NCBI RefSeq assembly: GCF_002262935.1
Contig: NZ_NPIA01000008.1
Coordinates: 1 to 64,000, forward strand
Reading direction: 5' to 3'
Source of the DNA: Lottiidibacillus patelloidae
GTDB lineage: Bacteria > Bacillota > Bacilli > Bacillales > SA5d-4
Length of the DNA: 64,000 nt
The translations under genes and the position numbers were made by a program. Under the pieces are notes generated by a model. The model worked only from the letters and a program-made list of their open reading frames with translations. It made no database searches and was not told the DNA's origin. Position 1 is the first letter of the stretch. Each line of letters begins with the position of its first letter. This document shows, piece after piece, positions 26,479 to 35,804 of this stretch.

Positions 26479-27624
26479 ATGAAAAATGCTCTATTCATGT
26501 ATACTGAAAAATTTGCAAATTATAAGTTCAATGATGACCATCCTTTTAATCAAAAGCGTGTTCACTTAACGTACGATCTTCTTACGAAAATTGATGCTCT
26601 GCATACAGAAGATATCATTACACCTAGTGCAGCATCTGATGATGATATTGCGCTATTTCATAATGAAGCATATATAACCGCTGTAAAAGAAGCTAGCATA
26701 GGTAATGTTGTACCCTCGATTGAAAAATACGGGATAGGTACGGAGGACACGCCTATTTTCCCAAATATGCATGAAGCAGCTAGTCAAGTTGTCGGTGCAA
26801 CAATGCAAGCTGTTGATTTAGTGATGGAAAGAAAAACAAAAGCAGCAGTCAACTTAGCTGGTGGATTACATCACAGTATGAAAGAGAAAGCATCGGGGTT
26901 TTGTATTTATAACGATTGTGCCATCGCTATAGAGCATATAAGAAAGAAATATGGTGCACGAGTGTTATATGTCGATACGGATGCACATCACGGTGACGGG
27001 GTGCAAATGGGCTTCTATGCAGCTGATGATGTTTGTACATTCTCAATTCATGAAACCGGAAAGTATTTATTCCCTGGAACTGGCAATGTTACAGAAAGAG
27101 GATTTGGCAAAGGCTTTAACTTTTCATTCAATCTTCCACTTGATGCATTCACTGAAGATGGTTCTTTTTTGCATGCTTATGAGATCGCATTGCGAGAAAT
27201 TGCTGCATATTTTAAACCAGATGTAATAATTACTCAAAATGGGGCAGATGCGCACTGCTATGATCCTCTCACTCATTTAATGACAACAATGAGGACATAC
27301 AAGTATATTCCGAAAATTGCACAAGAGATTGCCGAGGAATATTGTGAGGGACGTTGGATTGCCTTAGGTGGTGGTGGCTATGATATTTGGCGTGTAGTAC
27401 CTAGAGCATGGTCAAATATTTGGCTAACGATGAAAGGTATTTCTGTGGCTGACGAAGAAAAATTACCTGAAGCTTGGCTTAATGAATGGCAAAATGATGC
27501 ACCTGTTCCTTTACCAGCAACATGGGGAGATAGTAGTTCAATTTATAACCCCATACCTCGTAAAGCTGAAATTGAAAAAAAGAACGAACACACATTAAAG
27601 CAAATGATTTCATTCATAAAATAA
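26479..27624 (+). CDS. acuC: Protein deacetylase AcuC
   Basis: A 381-residue class I/II histone-deacetylase-like zinc enzyme that removes the acetyl group from acetyl-CoA synthetase, restoring activity. Zinc and charge-relay residues are visible: LAGGLHHSMKEKASGFCIYND, VDTDAHHGDGVQMGFY, and QNGADAHCYDPLTHL. The start ATG at 26479 lies 16 bp after acuA with a weak ribosome binding site; a GTG six bases earlier is an alternative, so translation may be coupled to acuA. The acuB gene usually found between them in B. subtilis is missing. Confidence 0.94.
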   Translation: MKNALFMYTEKFANYKFNDDHPFNQKRVHLTYDLLTKIDALHTEDIITPSAASDDDIALFHNEAYITAVKEASIGNVVPSIEKYGIGTEDTPIFPNMHEAASQVVGATMQAVDLVMERKTKAAVNLAGGLHHSMKEKASGFCIYNDCAIAIEHIRKKYGARVLYVDTDAHHGDGVQMGFYAADDVCTFSIHETGKYLFPGTGNVTERGFGKGFNFSFNLPLDAFTEDGSFLHAYEIALREIAAYFKPDVIITQNGADAHCYDPLTHLMTTMRTYKYIPKIAQEIAEEYCEGRWIALGGGGYDIWRVVPRAWSNIWLTMKGISVADEEKLPEAWLNEWQNDAPVPLPATWGDSSSIYNPIPRKAEIEKKNEHTLKQMISFIK

Positions 27625-27656
27625 AGCTGAAGGAAGCTTATAGCTCCTTCAGCTTT
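27623..27656. terminator. Bidirectional terminator between acuC and mtnN
   Basis: AAAGCTGAAGGA and TCCTTCAGCTTT form a 12-bp stem; the stop codons of both convergent genes lie at or in it. Confidence 0.88.
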
Positions 27657-28342
27657 TTTAACATCTTTTGAACAATATATGAAGAATGTTCCGAAGCCAA
27701 TTTAGTAAACTCGACAAAGTTAACATTAGCTTCTCCATTTGCTTTATCTGAAATTGAACGAATGATAACAAATGGCACATCATTTAAATATGCTGCATGG
27801 GCAACTGCTGCACCTTCCATTTCGATGCATGCACCTGCAAATTGCTGCTCATATTGTTTAACTAAGGCTCCATCAGCAATAAATTGGTCACCACTTAAAA
27901 TTCGCCCTTTAGATACAGTTAACTCATTTAACTCACTTGCAGCATCAGCTGCAATAGCGATTAGCTTTTCATCAGCTCGAAAATCGGAAGGGTGATCAAA
28001 CATTGGGATCGTACCTTTTGCAAACCCTAAAGCCGAAGCATCTATATCATGATACATGGAACTAGTTGATATTACGATATCTCCAATATTTAAATTAGGA
28101 GATAAAGCACCTGCGACACCAGTAAAAATAATTGCTTCCACATTGTAGTGATCAATTAATAATTGCGTAGTAATTGCTGCATTTACTTTTCCTACACCAC
28201 TTTTACATAAAATCACTTCATGGTCAGCATATGACCCTTCATAAAATGTAATTTTTGCTAGTTGCCGTTCATTTGTAATATCAAGTTGTTCTCTCATTAA
28301 TTTTATTTCTTCTTCCATTGCTCCTATAACTGCAATTTTCAA
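27638..28342 (-). CDS. mtnN: 5'-methylthioadenosine/S-adenosylhomocysteine nucleosidase
   Basis: A 234-residue nucleosidase that cleaves MTA and SAH to adenine and the thioribose product, feeding methionine salvage and the activated methyl cycle. The start MKIAVIGAMEEEIKLM, GVAGALSPNLNIGDIVIS and CIEMEGAAVAHAAYLNDVPFVIIRSISDKA (catalytic glutamate and aspartate) are diagnostic. It starts 12 bp after the ccpA stop, so it is probably the second gene of a ccpA-mtnN unit. In B. subtilis motP-motS lie between acuC and ccpA instead. Confidence 0.96.
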   Translation of the reverse strand: MKIAVIGAMEEEIKLMREQLDITNERQLAKITFYEGSYADHEVILCKSGVGKVNAAITTQLLIDHYNVEAIIFTGVAGALSPNLNIGDIVISTSSMYHDIDASALGFAKGTIPMFDHPSDFRADEKLIAIAADAASELNELTVSKGRILSGDQFIADGALVKQYEQQFAGACIEMEGAAVAHAAYLNDVPFVIIRSISDKANGEANVNFVEFTKLASEHSSYIVQKMLKKLKEL

Positions 28343-28354
28343 AACGATTCCCCT

Positions 28355-29359
28355 CTATCTTTCATGCGTTGAATGACGATATTTGATTTGATGTGGCAAA
28401 ACTACCGTCTGTTGTTCAACTTTTTCTTTGTTCATTAATTTTGTTAATAGCCTCATGGAAACAGCACCAATATCATACATAGGCTGAACAACAGTTGATA
28501 AAGTCGGGCGAACCATTTCTGCTAATCGCGTATCGTCAAAACCTATTACCTCAATGTCATTTGGAACTGAGTAATTATTGTCTTGGGCGCAATGTATAAC
28601 ACCTAGTGCCATTTCGTCTGTGCTAACAAAAATAGCGCTAGGGAAGTTATCCTTGTCTTTATCAATAAGCGTTTGCAATGCTTGCATACCCGAATTGTAT
28701 GTATAGTCGCCTACGATAACTTTTTCTTCATCAAAACTAATCCCATTTTCATTTAACGCTCGACGATAGCCTAATAGCTTCTCTTTATTAATTGGATCTT
28801 CAATTCTTCCGTTGACGAAAGCAATCGATTGATGACCATTTTTAATAAAATATGATATTGCCTCATATACAGCTTCTTCATAATTAATATTTACTGATGG
28901 TAGCATATTAGTTTTATCAATTGTCGCTGCTAATACTACAGGGACAGACCCTTTAAATGCAGCAATATGCTTTTCTGTAATTTCGCCACCCATATAGACA
29001 ATTCCATCGACTTGTTTACCTAAAAGGGTATCAAATAAGTCTAGTTCCTTTTGTTCATTTTGATCAGAACTACTTAATATGATGTTATATCTATACATAG
29101 AAGCAATATCCTCTATACCTCGTGCTAACTCGGCAAAAAAGGTTCTTGAAATATCAGGAATAATGACACCTACAGTAGTCGTTTTTTTACTCGCTAACCC
29201 TCTTGCAACTGCATTAGGCCGGTATTCAAGACGTTCCATTGCATCTAAAACTTTTTGCCTTGTTGCAGGCTTTACATTTGGGTTTCCATTCATTACTCGT
29301 GAAACAGTTGCCATTGATACTCCTGCTTCACGAGCAACATCATAAATCGTTGCGTTCAT
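28355..29359 (-). CDS. ccpA: Catabolite control protein A
   Basis: A 334-residue LacI-family regulator that, with P-Ser-HPr, binds cre sites and governs carbon catabolite repression and activation. The N-terminal [25 protein letters not shown] (about 3-24) and hinge helix ([23 protein letters not shown]) are typical. The position next to aroA and acuC matches B. subtilis. The ATG at 29359 follows GGAGGT; the earlier start at 29377 would put that site inside the gene. A likely cre target is at 17250-17267. Confidence 0.97.
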   Translation of the reverse strand: MNATIYDVAREAGVSMATVSRVMNGNPNVKPATRQKVLDAMERLEYRPNAVARGLASKKTTTVGVIIPDISRTFFAELARGIEDIASMYRYNIILSSSDQNEQKELDLFDTLLGKQVDGIVYMGGEITEKHIAAFKGSVPVVLAATIDKTNMLPSVNINYEEAVYEAISYFIKNGHQSIAFVNGRIEDPINKEKLLGYRRALNENGISFDEEKVIVGDYTYNSGMQALQTLIDKDKDNFPSAIFVSTDEMALGVIHCAQDNNYSVPNDIEVIGFDDTRLAEMVRPTLSTVVQPMYDIGAVSMRLLTKLMNKEKVEQQTVVLPHQIKYRHSTHER

Positions 29360-29392
29360 CTTACCTCCGCCAATCAAACAAATTTTCTCTAA

Positions 29393-29947
29393 TTAATCTT
29401 GCAATAATTTTTGTGATATCCTAGGTTCTGTTCCTCGCTGGTCTTTAGAAATTACATATTGTAAACGATAGCGTTTATCGTTTTTTTCGACCATCATTTC
29501 CACAGTCGTTAGTAATGTATAATTTGTAATTACATTTATTGTTCCTGGTGTTGCATCAAGAATACTAATATCGTCATGTTCAGTAGCAATAGCTAAATAT
29601 TCCCCAGGTTTACTCTCCGTGCCATTTACTACTAGCTCCACCCATCGATGTGCTAATGACCGCTCTAAATATTTTTCAGCATACTGAACTAATTGTTCTT
29701 TTCGTTTAAACTTTCTTGGGAAAATTCTCTTCCCATTCTCTATTGTTGTTGCATCATCGAAAGGTTCTTTTAATTTCTTTTCTGCAAAAAAAAGAAAATC
29801 GACCATTTGGTTTTGAGCTTCAATTGTTTGTGCACGATCATCTTTGTAGCGCACAAATTCAAACGGACTATCAATTACTTGGCGGGGCTGATCACTACAT
29901 GCGACCATAATTATTAGTATAAGACTAAGGAAAAACCATTTTCTCAT
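29393..29947 (-). CDS. Putative lipoprotein of unknown function
   Basis: A 184-residue protein with a lipoprotein signal peptide: basic MRK, a hydrophobic core and the lipobox MVAC with the lipidated cysteine at residue 17. The mature part is hydrophilic, mixed alpha/beta, and I do not recognise a domain. It lies between aroA and ccpA on the same strand, 34 bp ahead of the ccpA start, and might share transcription with ccpA. The ATG at 29947 follows AGAGGTGA and is preferred over the TTG one codon earlier. Confidence 0.75.
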   Translation of the reverse strand: MRKWFFLSLILIIMVACSDQPRQVIDSPFEFVRYKDDRAQTIEAQNQMVDFLFFAEKKLKEPFDDATTIENGKRIFPRKFKRKEQLVQYAEKYLERSLAHRWVELVVNGTESKPGEYLAIATEHDDISILDATPGTINVITNYTLLTTVEMMVEKNDKRYRLQYVISKDQRGTEPRISQKLLQD

Positions 29948-30015
29948 CAAGAGTCACCTCTAAAGTTGTTTTTCTTTATGGTTTGTCTTTTTGTTCTCCC
30001 TTATACAATCTAGTA

Positions 30016-31104
30016 CTAATCCGCTGCAAGTAAGCGTGAAGATTTTAAACTGTTCATAAAATGCTCAAACTCTGGAATGTTAAGCTGTTGCATTGCATCT
30101 GACAAAGCTACTGCAGGATCTGGATGTACCTCTACCATTATTCCATCCGCTTCAATTGCTAACGCCGCTTTAGCAGCAGGTAAAAGCAAGTCCTTTCGCC
30201 CAGTAGAGTGGGTCACATCAACTAAGACTGGTAAATGTGTCTCTTTCTTGAGAATCGGTACGGCAGTAATATCTAGAGTATTCCTCGTTGCTTTTTCATA
30301 CGTTCTAATACCACGTTCACATAAAATAATATTCCCATTACCTTGTGACATAATATATTCAGCAGCATAGATAAACTCTTGAATTGTTGCAGACAAACCG
30401 CGTTTTAATAAGACTGGCTTCTTTTGAGAACCCACTTCTTTTAATAGCTCAAAGTTTTGCATATTCCGTGCTCCAATTTGAATAACGTCGATGTAATTCA
30501 GTGCTTCTTCCACATGGGCAGGGTTCACAATTTCTGTAACAACCTTCATATCATGCTTATCGGCAACAGCTCGTAAGATTTTTAACCCTTCAAATCCAAG
30601 ACCTTGAAAATCATATGGTGATGTTCTCGGTTTAAAAGCACCACCGCGCATAATAGATAAACCTTGAGATTTTAAAGCAATAGCTACTGCTTCTACTTGT
30701 TCAAAGCTTTCGACTGCACAAGGGCCTGCAATTATTGTTTTCTTCTCGCGCCCAATTGCTTCACCATCAATCTGGACAACTGTATTTTCAGGCTTCTTTT
30801 TTCGAGATACAAGCAATGCTTTACGATGATCATCTTCTATTAATTCGATACCAGCTTTAAAGATTTCTTTGAAAATATGCTGCATTGTAGCAATTTCAAA
30901 AGGGCCTTCATTATAATTAGCAATCAAATTAAGCATATCTCTTTCGCGGATTGGATCGTACATCTCTAAACCTAAAGATTTTTTTATTTCACCGATTTCT
31001 TGGACTAATTGCCCACGTTCATTTATCAATTTTAAAAGCTGTAAATTGACATTGTCTATCTTCGCTCTAAGTTCATCTATTTCTTGGTTACTCAACGTGT
31101 ACAT
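30016..31104 (-). CDS. aroA: Bifunctional chorismate mutase / DAHP synthase
   Basis: A 362-residue fusion. The N-terminal AroQ-type chorismate mutase (about 1-90, [30 protein letters not shown]) is joined to a type I-beta DAHP synthase (about 100-360) with [31 protein letters not shown] and the metal-binding [17 protein letters not shown]. It makes 3-deoxy-arabino-heptulosonate 7-phosphate, the first step of aromatic amino acid synthesis, and the mutase domain serves for feedback sensing by chorismate and prephenate. The arrangement is as in B. subtilis, downstream of ytxGHJ. Confidence 0.96.
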   Translation of the reverse strand: MYTLSNQEIDELRAKIDNVNLQLLKLINERGQLVQEIGEIKKSLGLEMYDPIRERDMLNLIANYNEGPFEIATMQHIFKEIFKAGIELIEDDHRKALLVSRKKKPENTVVQIDGEAIGREKKTIIAGPCAVESFEQVEAVAIALKSQGLSIMRGGAFKPRTSPYDFQGLGFEGLKILRAVADKHDMKVVTEIVNPAHVEEALNYIDVIQIGARNMQNFELLKEVGSQKKPVLLKRGLSATIQEFIYAAEYIMSQGNGNIILCERGIRTYEKATRNTLDITAVPILKKETHLPVLVDVTHSTGRKDLLLPAAKAALAIEADGIMVEVHPDPAVALSDAMQQLNIPEFEHFMNSLKSSRLLAAD

Positions 31105-31236
31105 CCCCTTACTAAGTTGAAAGAAAGATCTATTATTGTGTGACTATTATATAAAAATTACTGAATAAAGTCACTTATTCGTGCTCATCGTTTCTTAAAC
31201 GAAAGCAAAAAAATATTTACTTCATTTCAAAAGAAA

Positions 31237-31255
31237 AGCTCGCCTTTTGACGAGC
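31237..31255 (-). terminator. Weak terminator after ytxJ
   Basis: On the minus strand GCTCG and CGAGC enclose a short loop and are followed by TTTTCTTTTG. It lies about 60 bp after the ytxJ stop. Confidence 0.55.
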
Positions 31256-31317
31256 ATTATCTTTATTAAACGCTTATTCATTTATTATGTACAGAACTAA
31301 TTGTCAATAATAATAAA

Positions 31318-31656
31318 TTAGTTTGTGAAATGTTGGTTCCATATGTCTTGCAGATTAGAATATGTAATCTTCCAATGGGAAGTATGCCAAACCACTTCTC
31401 CATTTTTCACTAATAGTACTTGTGGAGACTCATGTTTCACATTATATGACTCAGCAATGTAATTTGATAATTCTCTAGCTTCTTGTACAAATAGTGAATA
31501 ATATTTTGCATGTGGAAAGTCATCATTAAAGTTGTTCCACTCTTCAAAAGCACTACCACTAATTGGACAAGTTGTACTATGTTTAAAGATAAAGAAGACA
31601 TCTTTATCTTTTATTTCATTAAAATCCTCAATGGAAACTAATTTTTTATTAGACAT
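31318..31656 (-). CDS. ytxJ: Monothiol bacilliredoxin-like protein YtxJ
   Basis: A 112-residue thioredoxin-fold protein of the YtxJ family linked to bacillithiol redox control. The single active-site cysteine is in HSTTCPISGSAFEEW (about residue 30). The C-terminal part keeps the cis-proline region ESPQVLLVKNGEVVWHTSHWKI. The start ATG follows AAGGAGG. It is the third gene of ytxG-ytxH-ytxJ, a sigma-B/sigma-H controlled stress operon in B. subtilis. A hairpin lies in the gap after ytxH. Confidence 0.93.
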   Translation of the reverse strand: MSNKKLVSIEDFNEIKDKDVFFIFKHSTTCPISGSAFEEWNNFNDDFPHAKYYSLFVQEARELSNYIAESYNVKHESPQVLLVKNGEVVWHTSHWKITYSNLQDIWNQHFTN

Positions 31657-31678
31657 AAATCCTCCTTATGATATGTAA

Positions 31679-31715
31679 ATGGTGAAAAACAACAATATTG
31701 TTATTTTTCACCATC
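31679..31715 (-). repeat. Intergenic hairpin between ytxH and ytxJ
   Basis: ATGGTGAAAAACAAC and GTTATTTTTCACCAT pair with one mismatch around AATATT. There is no T-run of terminator type, so it may be a processing or partial attenuation hairpin within the operon. Confidence 0.55.
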
Positions 31716-31733
31716 AATAATAAATTTATTAGT

Positions 31734-32114
31734 TTATTTATTTTCTACTGCAGTTACTTCTTCTGATGTATCTTCTTTTGCTACTTCTTCTTCTGTTGTA
31801 TCTTTCCAATCTTTTACCTTTTCAATTACCTGCTTGGAATGTTCTGTAAGCTGAACTTTCTTCTCATTTGCATAATTAGCAAGTTCTTTACTCGATTCTC
31901 TCACATCATTTGAAAGGTCCGTTGCTTTTTTCGCTACTTCATTTGTTAACTCTGTAGTCTTTTTGGCTACTTCGTTTGACTTCGTTTCAATATCGTGACG
32001 AAGCTCCTTACCTGATTTAGGTGCGAATAATAGAGCTGAAAAAGCACCAATCACACCACCAATCACCGTACCCATCATAAAGTTTTTGCTACTTTTTTTC
32101 ATGTCTTTTGACAA
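31734..32114 (-). CDS. ytxH: General stress protein YtxH
   Basis: A 126-residue protein of the YtxH/gas-vesicle-like family. An N-terminal glycine-rich hydrophobic segment (about 13-30, MGTVIGGVIGAFSALLFAPKSGKELR) is followed by a charged, heptad-like amphipathic helix with internally repeated KKTTELTNEVAKKATDLSNDV units. It is probably membrane-associated. The start is TTG at 32114, eight bases after GGAGG. It is 12 bp downstream of ytxG. Its molecular role is unknown; the B. subtilis counterpart is stress-induced. Confidence 0.92.
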   Translation of the reverse strand: MSKDMKKSSKNFMMGTVIGGVIGAFSALLFAPKSGKELRHDIETKSNEVAKKTTELTNEVAKKATDLSNDVRESSKELANYANEKKVQLTEHSKQVIEKVKDWKDTTEEEVAKEDTSEEVTAVENK

Positions 32115-32126
32115 AATAAAACCTCC

Positions 32127-32546
32127 TTAAGATTTTTTATCGCGCCATTTTTTCAACAAGCTTAAAGTAGAACTACCAAATTTAATTGCTTGTGATATAC
32201 CATCATTATGCCTATTAATATTTTTTGATACATTTTGTAAAAAATTTTTCACTTCCGTTTGTACTTGTAGAACTTCATTTCCAACTTCTGAAAGTGAATC
32301 AGTAACTTTCGTAAGGGAAGCTGTTTTTTGTTGAATTTGCTCAGCTGCTTTATTTGTTTTATTCAACAATGCAGTTAATTCTGTAGTGACACCACCTAAT
32401 TGATTTTCAACATCTTTTATAGTTGTTGAGACACTTGTGAGTGTTTGCTCTGTCGCCTTTAATGTGCGAATAATGTAATACACTAAAACTGAAAAAGAAA
32501 TTGCTATAATCAATGCACTAACGTAAACCAGTACGATCCAATCCAA
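32127..32546 (-). CDS. ytxG: YtxG, DUF948 membrane protein
   Basis: A 139-residue protein with one N-terminal transmembrane helix (about 3-25, WIVLVYVSALIIAISFSVLVYYII). A long coiled coil follows, similar to the methyl-accepting HAMP-like stretch of DUF948 proteins (TEQTLTSVSTTIKDVENQLGG). The start is TTG at 32546 after AGAGGGGG. It is the first gene of the ytxGHJ operon, with a candidate sigma-H promoter about 60-90 bp upstream. Confidence 0.91.
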   Translation of the reverse strand: MDWIVLVYVSALIIAISFSVLVYYIIRTLKATEQTLTSVSTTIKDVENQLGGVTTELTALLNKTNKAAEQIQQKTASLTKVTDSLSEVGNEVLQVQTEVKNFLQNVSKNINRHNDGISQAIKFGSSTLSLLKKWRDKKS

Positions 32547-32607
32547 AATGTATTTCCCCCTCTAAGCAATGCATAATGATAGCTTGCTTCCCCTCTTACT
32601 AATACTT

Positions 32608-32635
32608 CTTCTTTAAAAATACATGAAATTCCTGC
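32608..32635 (-). promoter_or_regulatory. Candidate sigma-H promoter of ytxGHJ
   Basis: On the minus strand GCAGGAATT (32627-32635), 12 bp, then AAAGAAG (32608-32614), compared with the sigma-H consensus RNAGGAWWW and RNNGAAT (one mismatch, last base). The B. subtilis operon is known to have sigma-H control, which supports the reading. Confidence 0.55.
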
Positions 32636-32758
32636 AAATTTGTAGTAATATGCACATAATGCCATATTTTATCGATAGAATAAGGTTGTAGAATCGCAAA
32701 TGGAAAATGATAATTGAACTATAGTCACGCGATACATAGAAATAGGGAGGAAAATTAG

Positions 32759-33874
32759 ATGAAAGATTCAAGAATTGAATTATTAGCAAGTAATTTAATA
32801 AATCATTCTGTTCAATTGAAAAAGGGTGAAAAAGTACTAATTGAAAACTTTGGGCTACAAACAGAGTTAGTCAATGCGATCGTAAAAGCTGCTTACGAAG
32901 CTGGCGGATTACCTTTCGTATCATTAAAAGAAATGAAAGTTAACCGTGCCTTATTAATGGGAGCGCAAGAAGAGCAAATGCAGATGATTGCAAAGTTTGA
33001 AGCAAATGTTATGAAAGAAATGGATGCTTATATTGGTTTAAGATCTGGTGATAACATTTCTGAACTGGCTGATGTTCCTTCCGAAAAGATGGGTATTTTC
33101 GAAAAGACAGTCGGAAATATGGTCCATCGTGAAATTCGCGTTCCAAAAACAAAATGGTGTGTATTACGTTACCCAAATGAATCTATGGCACAACTAGCAA
33201 ATACGAGTACGGAAGCTTTTGAAGACTTTTACTTTGACGTTTGTAATTTAGATTATGCGAAAATGAGCAAAGCAATGGACCCATTAGTTGAACTCATGAA
33301 CAAGACAGATGTTGTACAAATTAAAGGTCCTGGGACTGATTTAACTTTTTCAATTAAAGACATACCAGCTATTAAATGTGCTGGAAATTACAACATTCCT
33401 GATGGAGAAGTATTTACAGCTCCAGTTAAACATTCTGTGAATGGTACGATTACGTATAACACACCTTCACCATATCAAGGGTACACATTTGAAAATGTAA
33501 AACTTACATTTAAGGATGGAAAGATTATTGAAGCAACTGCAAACGATACGGAGCGCATAAACAGAATTTTTGATACAGATGAAGGTGCTCGTTATATTGG
33601 GGAATTTGCTATAGGTGTAAACCCTTATATCCTGCATCCAATGAAAGATATTTTATTTGATGAAAAGATTGATGGTAGCTTCCATTTCACACCTGGGCAA
33701 TGCTATGATGAAGCAGCTAACGGAAATAAATCAGCTATTCACTGGGATATGGTAAATATCCAACGTTCTGATTACGGTGGCGGTGAGATGTACTTTGATG
33801 GAGTATTAATCCGCAAAGATGGACGCTTTGTAATACCTGAACTTGAATGCTTAAACCCTAAAAATCTAAAATAA
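32759..33874 (+). CDS. ampS: M29 family aminopeptidase
   Basis: A 371-residue metallo-aminopeptidase of the AmpS/AmpT (thermophilic aminopeptidase, M29) family, which removes N-terminal residues from peptides in the cytosol. Recognisable segments are GADLTFSIKD-like GPGTDLTFSIKD, the metal-binding NIPDGEVFTAPVKHSVNGTI, YIGEFAIGVNP and AIHWDMVNIQR. It is a little shorter than the roughly 410 residues of many members but has all conserved blocks. The ATG follows GGGAGG. It diverges from ytxG and is monocistronic. Confidence 0.93.
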   Translation: MKDSRIELLASNLINHSVQLKKGEKVLIENFGLQTELVNAIVKAAYEAGGLPFVSLKEMKVNRALLMGAQEEQMQMIAKFEANVMKEMDAYIGLRSGDNISELADVPSEKMGIFEKTVGNMVHREIRVPKTKWCVLRYPNESMAQLANTSTEAFEDFYFDVCNLDYAKMSKAMDPLVELMNKTDVVQIKGPGTDLTFSIKDIPAIKCAGNYNIPDGEVFTAPVKHSVNGTITYNTPSPYQGYTFENVKLTFKDGKIIEATANDTERINRIFDTDEGARYIGEFAIGVNPYILHPMKDILFDEKIDGSFHFTPGQCYDEAANGNKSAIHWDMVNIQRSDYGGGEMYFDGVLIRKDGRFVIPELECLNPKNLK

Positions 33875-33878
33875 AAAT

Positions 33879-33918
33879 AGAAGCTGAGAAACTATTCCTT
33901 TAGTTTTTCAGCTTCTTT
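33879..33918. terminator. Terminator between ampS and the HD-GYP gene
   Basis: AGAAGCTGAGAAACTA and TAGTTTTTCAGCTTCT pair (one mismatch) around TTCCTT, with T-rich ends on the plus strand. Confidence 0.85.
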
Positions 33919-33929
33919 TTCTTCATAAT

Positions 33930-35750
33930 TTATTTATCTCGGTATATTTGATTGATTTTAATAAATTCCTCAATATTTTCTAAAAAGATAGTTGCTAGTT
34001 TTGGATCGAAATGCTTCCCTTTTTCTTGTTCAAAATAGGTAATTATATCTTCAATTTCCCAAGCTTTTTTATACACTCGGTCATTGCTTAATGCATCAAA
34101 AACGTCGGCAATAGCTGTAATTCTTCCGAAAAGCGGTATTTCTTCACCTTTTAGTCCTCTTGGATAACCTTCACCATTGAATTTTTCATGATGAGTATAT
34201 GCTATTGTAGCTGATACTTTTATTAATTTTCGGTCTGAGTACTTTAACATTTGGTATCCTATTAAAGAATGTTTTTTCATAATTTCAAATTCTTCGTCCG
34301 TTAATTTTCCGGGCTTATTCAATATTTCATCTGGTATTGCAACTTTTCCAATATCATGTAATGGTGAAGCTACTTTTAATAACTCTGCTTCATCAGTACT
34401 TAACCCATACTTAATTCCTAATAAATAGGAGTATTCCGCTACTCGTCTTACATGATTACCAGTTTCCTTTGAACGTGTTTCTGTAATTTCCCCTAACGTC
34501 ATAATAACTTCACGATTAGTATTCTCAATTTCTTCGGAAAGAAATTCTTCTTGTTCTAGTGCAGTTACGTACCTTCTCGTTTCCACATAGGATTGACCAG
34601 TAAAGAAGATAATTAATCCAAGTGATGTTGTTTGCACTGTCGTATTAACGAGAATACTATTATAGAGTATATCGAGGATTACCGTACCTAATAATACTAA
34701 GAACATACTTCCAATTACTTTTGCACCTTCTGTTTTTTCTTGAATTCCCTTAACAGCAAGGTATAAGTAATATGGGGTGTTTATAAACAGAAGAACATAA
34801 AAGATATAAATTAAATTCGTGAAATATATTGGTTCTGTAAAAACGATAACGCCGATACTAAGGATCGATACGAACAAAGTAATACTATTAAACTTTCCTT
34901 TTGAACTTTTTGGAAAGTATAACGACATGTAAAGCGAAAATAGAGAAATACTAGTAAAAATGATGATATAGTCGAGTCTAACTGCTGTCACCCAACTTAG
35001 CTTTTCAATGATAAAGAAAATATCTGAATTTCCTTTTAATAAAGCTCTAAACCCTATAAGTGCACAAAAAAGCCCTAAATATAAGTGAATTTTATTTTTT
35101 CTACGATGAAAATAAAACAGTAGTTGAATTAATGCTAAGACTGTTAAGGCACCTAATGTAAACCAAGTGACAATCATTCCTAGTTTATTAATCTTTTGTA
35201 CTTCATTAATTTCACCAACAATTACTAAGCCAGAAATACCGGTTTTTCTATGATGGAAATTGGAAACTTGAATTAAAATATCAATGTCATTATTAGTCGG
35301 GGTAAAATAAATCGTTTCTGGGTTTCCTAACGGAATTGCACTATCTTTTAATTTAGCTACTTTTCCGCTCTCTTTTTTTAAGTTCCCATCGATCCAAATT
35401 TCATATGATGTATATATTCTTGGAAGTTTTAACGCTAAAGGTTGTCCTATTTTATGATCTGGAATCCTAACTTGAAGTGAATATGTTCCGTACTTTTCCT
35501 TCTTCCAGTAACTTGGTACTTTTCTTAGGGCAAATGGTTGATCTTGCAAACCTTCATGATCGTCAGGAGAAACAAGTGTGTTTTTATAAACTTTCCACTC
35601 GCCATTTAATATTACTAATTGATCATTTGAATGCCAATCAACTTGTCCATTTTCACTTGTTAATGTTTTAGGTTTTTCGATGCAACTCGTTAATATAATG
35701 GCCATTAATATTAAGAGTCCACTAAGAACAATCCTTCTTGTCATATTCAT
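33930..35750 (-). CDS. 7TM receptor-like HD-GYP phosphodiesterase with lipobox
   Basis: A 606-residue protein likely to hydrolyse cyclic di-GMP. It opens with a signal ending in LTSC (cysteine at residue 23), a lipobox. An extracellular beta-rich domain follows (about 40-180, ILNGEWKVYKN, VPSYWKKEKYGTYSLQVRIPD, like the jellyroll sensor of 7TMR-DISM proteins). Seven or so transmembrane helices (about 190-390) and a cytoplasmic HD-GYP domain (about 410-600) complete it. HD-GYP motifs are complete: SPLHDIGKVAIPDEILNKPGKL, HHEKFNGEGYPRGLKG and RITAIADVFDAL. It is monocistronic. The ligand is unknown. Confidence 0.9.
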   Translation of the reverse strand: MNMTRRIVLSGLLILMAIILTSCIEKPKTLTSENGQVDWHSNDQLVILNGEWKVYKNTLVSPDDHEGLQDQPFALRKVPSYWKKEKYGTYSLQVRIPDHKIGQPLALKLPRIYTSYEIWIDGNLKKESGKVAKLKDSAIPLGNPETIYFTPTNNDIDILIQVSNFHHRKTGISGLVIVGEINEVQKINKLGMIVTWFTLGALTVLALIQLLFYFHRRKNKIHLYLGLFCALIGFRALLKGNSDIFFIIEKLSWVTAVRLDYIIIFTSISLFSLYMSLYFPKSSKGKFNSITLFVSILSIGVIVFTEPIYFTNLIYIFYVLLFINTPYYLYLAVKGIQEKTEGAKVIGSMFLVLLGTVILDILYNSILVNTTVQTTSLGLIIFFTGQSYVETRRYVTALEQEEFLSEEIENTNREVIMTLGEITETRSKETGNHVRRVAEYSYLLGIKYGLSTDEAELLKVASPLHDIGKVAIPDEILNKPGKLTDEEFEIMKKHSLIGYQMLKYSDRKLIKVSATIAYTHHEKFNGEGYPRGLKGEEIPLFGRITAIADVFDALSNDRVYKKAWEIEDIITYFEQEKGKHFDPKLATIFLENIEEFIKINQIYRDK

Positions 35751-35804
35751 AAGAACACCCTAACTTCTCTAATAGAAAAAATAGTTAAACATATCAGATA
35801 ATAA

